Below the pieces are notes generated by a model. It saw nothing but the letters and a program-made list of their open reading frames with translations, was not told the origin of the DNA and made no database searches. From Ampullaceana balthica (lineage: Eukaryota; Mollusca; Gastropoda; Lymnaeidae), in NCBI GenBank assembly GCA_944989445.1, contig CALYLW010000431.1:124001-188000 (forward strand): a stretch of 64,000 bases of DNA, in the 5' to 3' direction. The position numbers were made by a program, and so were the translations under genes. This document shows, one piece after another, positions 58,500 through 64,000 of this stretch (position 1 is the first letter of the stretch; every line of letters starts with the position of its first letter).

Positions 58500-59740
58500 A
58501 TGTTATCAGACTTCAGTCTCTCGGAGGTAACTATTTCTAGGCTTGTTGGATCTTTTTGATATATAATATAACGATATAAACATAAAAATATTCTGGATAC
58601 TTTTTTAGTTGGACTTTTCACAAATCTTAGGACTAAAGAAAGTTATTTACGAAGTTCTAGATCAGGAGTTGAGTCAATGAAGATACTTGTATCATTGTAT
58701 CCCTTCATATTGGTTCTTTACCATCGACAAATGCGCATGGTTATACGCACAATCTACATGTCGTCTGGTTGCAGTGGGTGGCGGGCATCCGACGATACGT
58801 CTGCAGCAGCCGCTATGACCGATCTATTGCAATTGTTACTTGCCATATAGTAACACCGTAAGCCTCATTTGTTGCCCAAACTTTATTTATTCAATAATGT
58901 GTCCCAGAAATGGTGTGAGCTAAATTAAAGCCACTTCCCAATTACTTTAAGAGCTGTAGCAATGGCACAGATGCCCAGGCCCAGATGACAATAGATCCGG
59001 ATAATTTTTAATGAAAACAATCTTGGACTAGAATCAAATACATTTGCAGCTTTGGGGGAAAAAATCAACTGCCCTAGTACCCCTCAAAGCAGTAAGCCCC
59101 AATCCTTTACTAATTTGAGATTCCATTCCCCTTTTCCTCTTGTTGATTCCGTTCCCTTAGAACCTTACAGTTACAGTACAGGGTATGTTCATCATCTTTT
59201 GCCAATACCCATTTTAATTGAAGTGTTATTCTTTTATGTAATTTTTCAATTTTGCAACTAGATGAGGCACCAATAATATCCACGATTAATTTGAAACTTT
59301 CTAGAAACTTAGACAATTCTGTATTCATTTATGAAAAACAACAGATGAAGCGCCACCATGAATGGAGATGGGGGGGGGGCAAGTATCTGGTCTCGTCGCA
59401 CTGGAGGAGGAAGGTGTAGACATCGCTCTTCACTGCATAATCTATTAGCAGGTTATTTGCAGCTAATGCTTTAAATGCTTGCCAATGTAATGACAACCAT
59501 ATCAGATCCAAGGACTCGAAGAAGCACGGCAGTACAGTTTCTCTTTATAGAAAATAAGGTCAGCTTATAATGATATTATCAACTTCACTGAGATATGCTA
59601 GTGTTAGGTTAGAAGGGGAAAAGATTATTTCCTCCACCCCCTTGATGAGAGCAGACGTCAAAGTATCATTGGATGGTCTTTTCTGTACCATGTGATACCA
59701 AATGGGGTATTTCTTGTGGAATGTACTGAATAAATAGAAG
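58500..59740. other. Intergenic, no feature recognised
   Basis: Short ORFs here (for example 59052-59261 and 59110-59328) have no domain resemblance and overlap in opposite directions. A G-run at 59371-59379 is the only compositional mark. Confidence 0.45.
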
Positions 59741-60020
59741 TAAAAAAAAAGATTTAAAAAAACCACGTTTTTAATAAGTGGACTAAAAAGAAGAAAATAA
59801 TTTAAAACTTGTAAGTTCAAGTACTTCGATTTAATATGACTAAAAACGTGGCGCGGGTGTTTGGTATAAAAATTAAAGATTTCTAATTTAGAAGGCAAAA
59901 GAGAGATCTAGATCTATGTGAGAGTATGAGTGAGCGGCATATGTTAAACCTCATAAGCGCCCGCCCCACGTTTTTAGTCATATTAAATCGAAGTACTTGA
60001 ACTTACAAGTTTTAAATTAT
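59741..60020. repeat. Foldback element, copy 2
   Basis: The arms, about 59741-59855 and 59962-60020, share AACTTGTAAGTTCAAGTACT and TCGATTTAATATGACTAAAA as inverted copies; the right arm is cut short. The loop is the reverse complement of the loop at 51773-51870. Confidence 0.85.
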
Positions 60021-60232
60021 TATTCTGAATAATCAATTTTTTGTGAGTGGAATACTTGATGCTACCCAAATCATCCACTCTACCTCCTTGCGGCCCCCAG
60101 ACTTTGAAACTGCAATTTTGGGCAATTCTTGATCAAATCTCCGAGGGGAAAAAAATTCTTTCTTTTTTAAATTTAATATTTGTGAGTGTTGAAAATCCGA
60201 CTTCAGTAAATTTCACACAAATTTAGCTACTC

Positions 60233-60490
60233 TTTTTACCACGTTTTTATTAACTCGCTTTCGTTCCTGTTTGTTGGTTTGTCCAAGATTTTTTCAAATC
60301 TGACAACGTAAAATTGAACCACTTCTGATGGTTCTAGAGATCTGAAAATTTTACCACAGATCGTGGATGACAATGCATTGTATCAAAATTTCAGATCGAA
60401 TGTACCGTTATTAAATTATTGAACTTTTTAGTTTATCTATAGTCTATATATAAGCATCTGTACCGTCTGCTTTTGTTAACATCCGTGAGT
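60233..60490. repeat. Core-module repeat, copy 5
   Basis: It begins ACCACGTTTTTATTAACTCG with CTTTCGTTCCTG and carries CAATGCATTGTATCAAAATT and TCAGATCGAATGTACCGTTA, the reverse complement of 52130-52390. Confidence 0.75.
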
Positions 60491-60529
60491 TTCAGAACAA
60501 TTTCAGCATTTCTTTAAAATTTTGATAAA

Positions 60530-60710
60530 TATTGTTCAATTATCACGCCTTACTGCCAACGTTCTTTATCAGACCATGCTGGCCTGTTGGGCAAGTGAAG
60601 CAATGTTTACGAGGGGATTGTGTGGCACAATGCGCAGCCGCCTTTACTTATCCCATATAAGACTCGAATCCGCGACTTTTGGTACGCATGCCGCTCGATC
60701 ATCGTAGGAA
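60530..60710 (-). repeat. Possible tRNA-derived SINE
   Basis: The minus strand has TGATCGAGCGG (60701-60691), like a Pol III A box, and GGATTCGAGTC (60671-60661), like a B box, 30 bp apart. The text downstream is GC-richer than its surroundings and contains GCCAGCATGGTC, as SINE bodies often are. No second copy is present in the window. Confidence 0.4.
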
Positions 60711-60859
60711 AAAAACAAATCCAACGTTTTGAACATTCCACCTATAATGATTTGAATACTAGATTTGGTCAAGACTTAACACTTACTAGAAATCTAGTTG
60801 GAAAAAACTCAAGTTACATTATCTCACCTCTCTCTCTATCTGAAGTGCCGCCACTGTAG

Positions 60860-63800
60860 TGTGGTGGGTTATTTATAATTGCCTATTATTTTCCCTTAGT
60901 TTTCTCTATATAATAATTAGGGGCATCATTTCCAATTGCATGAAGATAATTTTTTATAAAGGAAGCAGCATATATTATTATATTATGGGCATGGGCCCTA
61001 TGGGGGTGAAGGTTTAAATAATAAATTGTCTATGGTGGAAACGCTTTATGCTTGTAACTTCAGTGACCTCAGAAAAATGTTCCAAGAGACAGCAGTAAGA
61101 AAATAATTGTATCAATGAGGGAAGACAAACCAAATCTGAATGTGAGACACTAGATTTTTATTAATTAATAATACATGGTTAGTGTGACTCCCCAGTCTAC
61201 AAATAAATGGGCAAGTCACTAACCTTCCTTCAAATAAAATACTTAGACTAATTATATCTCATTAAACAAACTCCAGCTACAAGTTCTCTTAATCTATGCG
61301 GTCATAAATATAATGTACAATACACAAATATTTAATAAAATGGATTTGAAAGACACATGAAAAATATTTACTAAATGTTTGAATTTGCTACAAATGAAAA
61401 ATTTGTCATATAATAAACAAATTGACAAAAAGAATATGTTGACCTCTACACCATTTACACATCTGCGAAACATTGAATAAAAATCAGCATATAATGAAAT
61501 AATTGGAAAGGCTTTTTATGCACACAGATTTCATAGTCCTAAACAAAAGTTTGTAAGATGAAATTTGTTTTAATTTATCTAACTTTGGTTTATTTTGAGT
61601 AAAACATGTTATGCAAGTTGAAATACAATTATTTTTTAAGTAAAAAAATTACCGGTGGGTCTGAGTAATAAAATAAATTAATTGGGTTACCCAACAAAGC
61701 CTTCTTTTTTATTGTACATGCACAAATAAAGGAACAGAAAAATGAAACAATCTAAAAAATGCTCCATCATTGTTCCTTTAAATATGACTTTGTCTAGCCC
61801 TTGAATGATTTAGTGATGAGCTACTTGCTTACATCACCTTTCTCTGTTCTCAACTGTGTTTTTAATATTAACTGATTGAAAGAGTCTATTGGTGAATGTT
61901 TCTTTGCATTTAAGGAATTTTAATAAATTTAATTAAAAAACATGTTAAGAAAGCCAATGAAATAGAATTACTTAAAAGTTTGTTACGTCTTCAATTACAA
62001 GTAAGTAATTAAAAGGTGGGAGATTAGATAAGTCTTTGAAAGCATTATAATTCATATCAAAAGTTTTAATGATCTTATGACAATCATAAAATAATTTATT
62101 GAAATCAAATAATCTTTAAAACTCAGTCATTTCATTCCAAATTTAAAAAAAACAAAAAGGTAATTGAAAGACGCATTTGTCAAATGCAACTTATATATTT
62201 TTTCCATATTAACTACTCCCAAATTCGATAGTTTCTCCAAATTTTTCAGATTCAGTTTCTTAAGAATTTTCAATTAAATTTTAGATCATTTACCCAGCCC
62301 ACAAATGATTGGAGCCAAATATAAAGTAATTTATGAGAAGTATCAATTTTTAAAAAAACAACATCCACACAGCATTCATTTTAATTATCTAGATTATGTT
62401 TAAGTGAGTATGTTGTTCTTATGATACAGTAATTACAAATGAATGTGCATTACTATATTTTCAAGGTCTTTTCAGTTTATACATATCACCAATTACATTT
62501 ACAAATTCTCTAGAGAATCTCTTATCACTTGCACCTAGAAAATATCACACTAGAGCTGTACATGTGCTTCTATCACATTTAAGGGAAACATTCCAGTAGA
62601 ACATATTTTACACAATTTGTAATGTTTCATTCTCACTACTTTATTTTTAAAAAACTGTCAATACATTGAATACAAACTTTTTTGGGGTTTCAATTTTTAT
62701 TTCAGCAAGCGTGTTAAATACCGATGCTCCAAAGCTCGGGTTTTCAACATTTTATGAATGTGTTGAGACCATGATTTCGACTGGGGAGCTGAAAGAGCAT
62801 TATTATTAAAGATTTGGATGGAGAAAAAAACTATGCATTGGAGTTAAAAAGTGTTTTGAAAGGAAATTAGAGAAACTTGGATCTAATTTATCCAATTACT
62901 AAACATTTAATAGAAACAAATGAAGCAGCAGAACTAGAATATTTTCATCAAATTTTTAGAGCTTCTAGTTTTGAAAAAAATATGTTTGCCTCTGTGGATT
63001 TTAAGGCCACAAAGAATGAGGAAATAGAATAGTTCATAAAAATAAACAAACTATCAATTGTGGTTCTTTTTTCTTGTTTAACTGTTGAAATGTATATGCA
63101 TGCATAAATTAAACTAGATACGGTAGTAATGAACTAACAGTTCAAAGAAAGGGATCACCTCCAGTTACATTACACAAATAATCCATACTAGCCTGTGATT
63201 TCACTTTGAAATAGTAAAAGCAAATAACAAATACACCGAAGAATGAAACACATCAAAATTTCAAACACTAGCAATTCTTCAAATGTTATTCATTATTTGG
63301 TTTAAACTTTTACATTTATATCAACAGAATTTAGAATATTATAACAAAACAAAAGCCCATAAATTTCAATTTAATAGTTAACTGATAACACATAAATTCA
63401 CTGTTGATCCAATTAAAAAACAAAAATAATATTCAATTCATTCCCATTATCCACAACCTAACCCTCTTCACTCATTAAAAGTTTTAAAAAAAGATAGTGA
63501 AAAGATTATTAAAAAATTACATTTAGCAAATGTAAAATAAATAATAAAAATACCATTCTTTTTTTATTATACAGTAAATTAAATTAATTGAGATAAATGG
63601 ATACATTATATTACAAAACACAAATTTATTATTTAAAAATGGCATATCTTTGATATGGCTTTGAATGTACCCCATTGCAATAAAAATACTTATAAAGTTT
63701 TGAACATTTGAAAATGAAATTAAATATCAACAGCATAATTTGTTTCTTGTCTAAATAATATTTTTTAAAATAATATAACCATGATACACTAATCTTAGAG

Positions 63801-64000
63801 GTTAGTAGTTGAGAAGCTAAACTATGATGAAAAAAATGAGTTGTGATAAATGATCAGACTGAAAAAAACATGTAAATAGTTTAAATATATTCTTTAGGAA
63901 TAATGATGCTATTATCAAGGAATAATTATGTTATATTGCACAGGCATCGAACACAAAAAAATGTACAGTTTCCTTTTCATAAAAAGTTTCAAAACAAACA
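60860..64000. other. AT-rich intergenic DNA with one coding-like scrap
   Basis: No gene was recognised. At about 62803-63030 the plus strand reads 'KDLDGEKNYALELKSVLKGN', a stop, and then 'LDLIYPITKHLIETNEAAEL' and 'FHQIFRASSFEKNMFAS', coding-like but interrupted. This may be a decayed transposon or retrocopy. Confidence 0.4.

Overview
The window is nuclear DNA from an animal. Genes are split by GT-AG introns, intergenic DNA is AT-rich, and transposable-element (TE) debris is dense. Three conserved metazoan genes were reconstructed by joining exons, and each joined reading frame divides exactly by three. Penelope-like, Academ-like, Merlin-like, hAT and several non-LTR elements together suggest an invertebrate, most likely a lophotrochozoan such as a gastropod mollusc. 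That taxonomic call is inference; no sequence here settles it.

Layout. 0-5.2 kb: remnants of non-LTR and Penelope-like retroelements and small inverted-repeat elements. 5.98-19.5 kb (minus): a ten-exon purple acid phosphatase (549 aa) with a signal peptide and an unusual C-terminal membrane anchor. Its introns hold a pogo-like element, a broken LINE and a 4.34-kb Academ-like DNA transposon with terminal repeats and a TAA target duplication. 19.5-34.4 kb: intergenic, with a transposon nest at 23.3-27.35 kb whose insertion order can be read from target-site duplications, a full-length hAT element at 27432-30304, a Merlin-like remnant and pogo-like copies. 34.7-45.8 kb (plus): MLH1, 19 exons, 688 aa. 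46.6-52.5 kb (minus): glyoxalase II (HAGH), 8 exons, 257 aa, tail-to-tail with MLH1. 52.7-64 kb: no convincing host gene, only retroelement and inverted-repeat remnants and AT-rich DNA.

The three host genes are not an operon and have unrelated jobs: extracellular or luminal phosphate-ester hydrolysis, DNA mismatch repair, and methylglyoxal detoxification. They share invasion by the same repeat families. One repeat core of about 120 bp occurs in introns of all three genes and once in intergenic DNA. The least explained signals are this core, two foldback elements whose arms carry paired substitutions, the palindrome-rich element of 25961-27275 with a relative just upstream of MLH1, and the broken Academ-like protein with an XPG/FEN-like region and a Cys-rich tail. 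All calls come from reading the sequence by eye; no database search was run.
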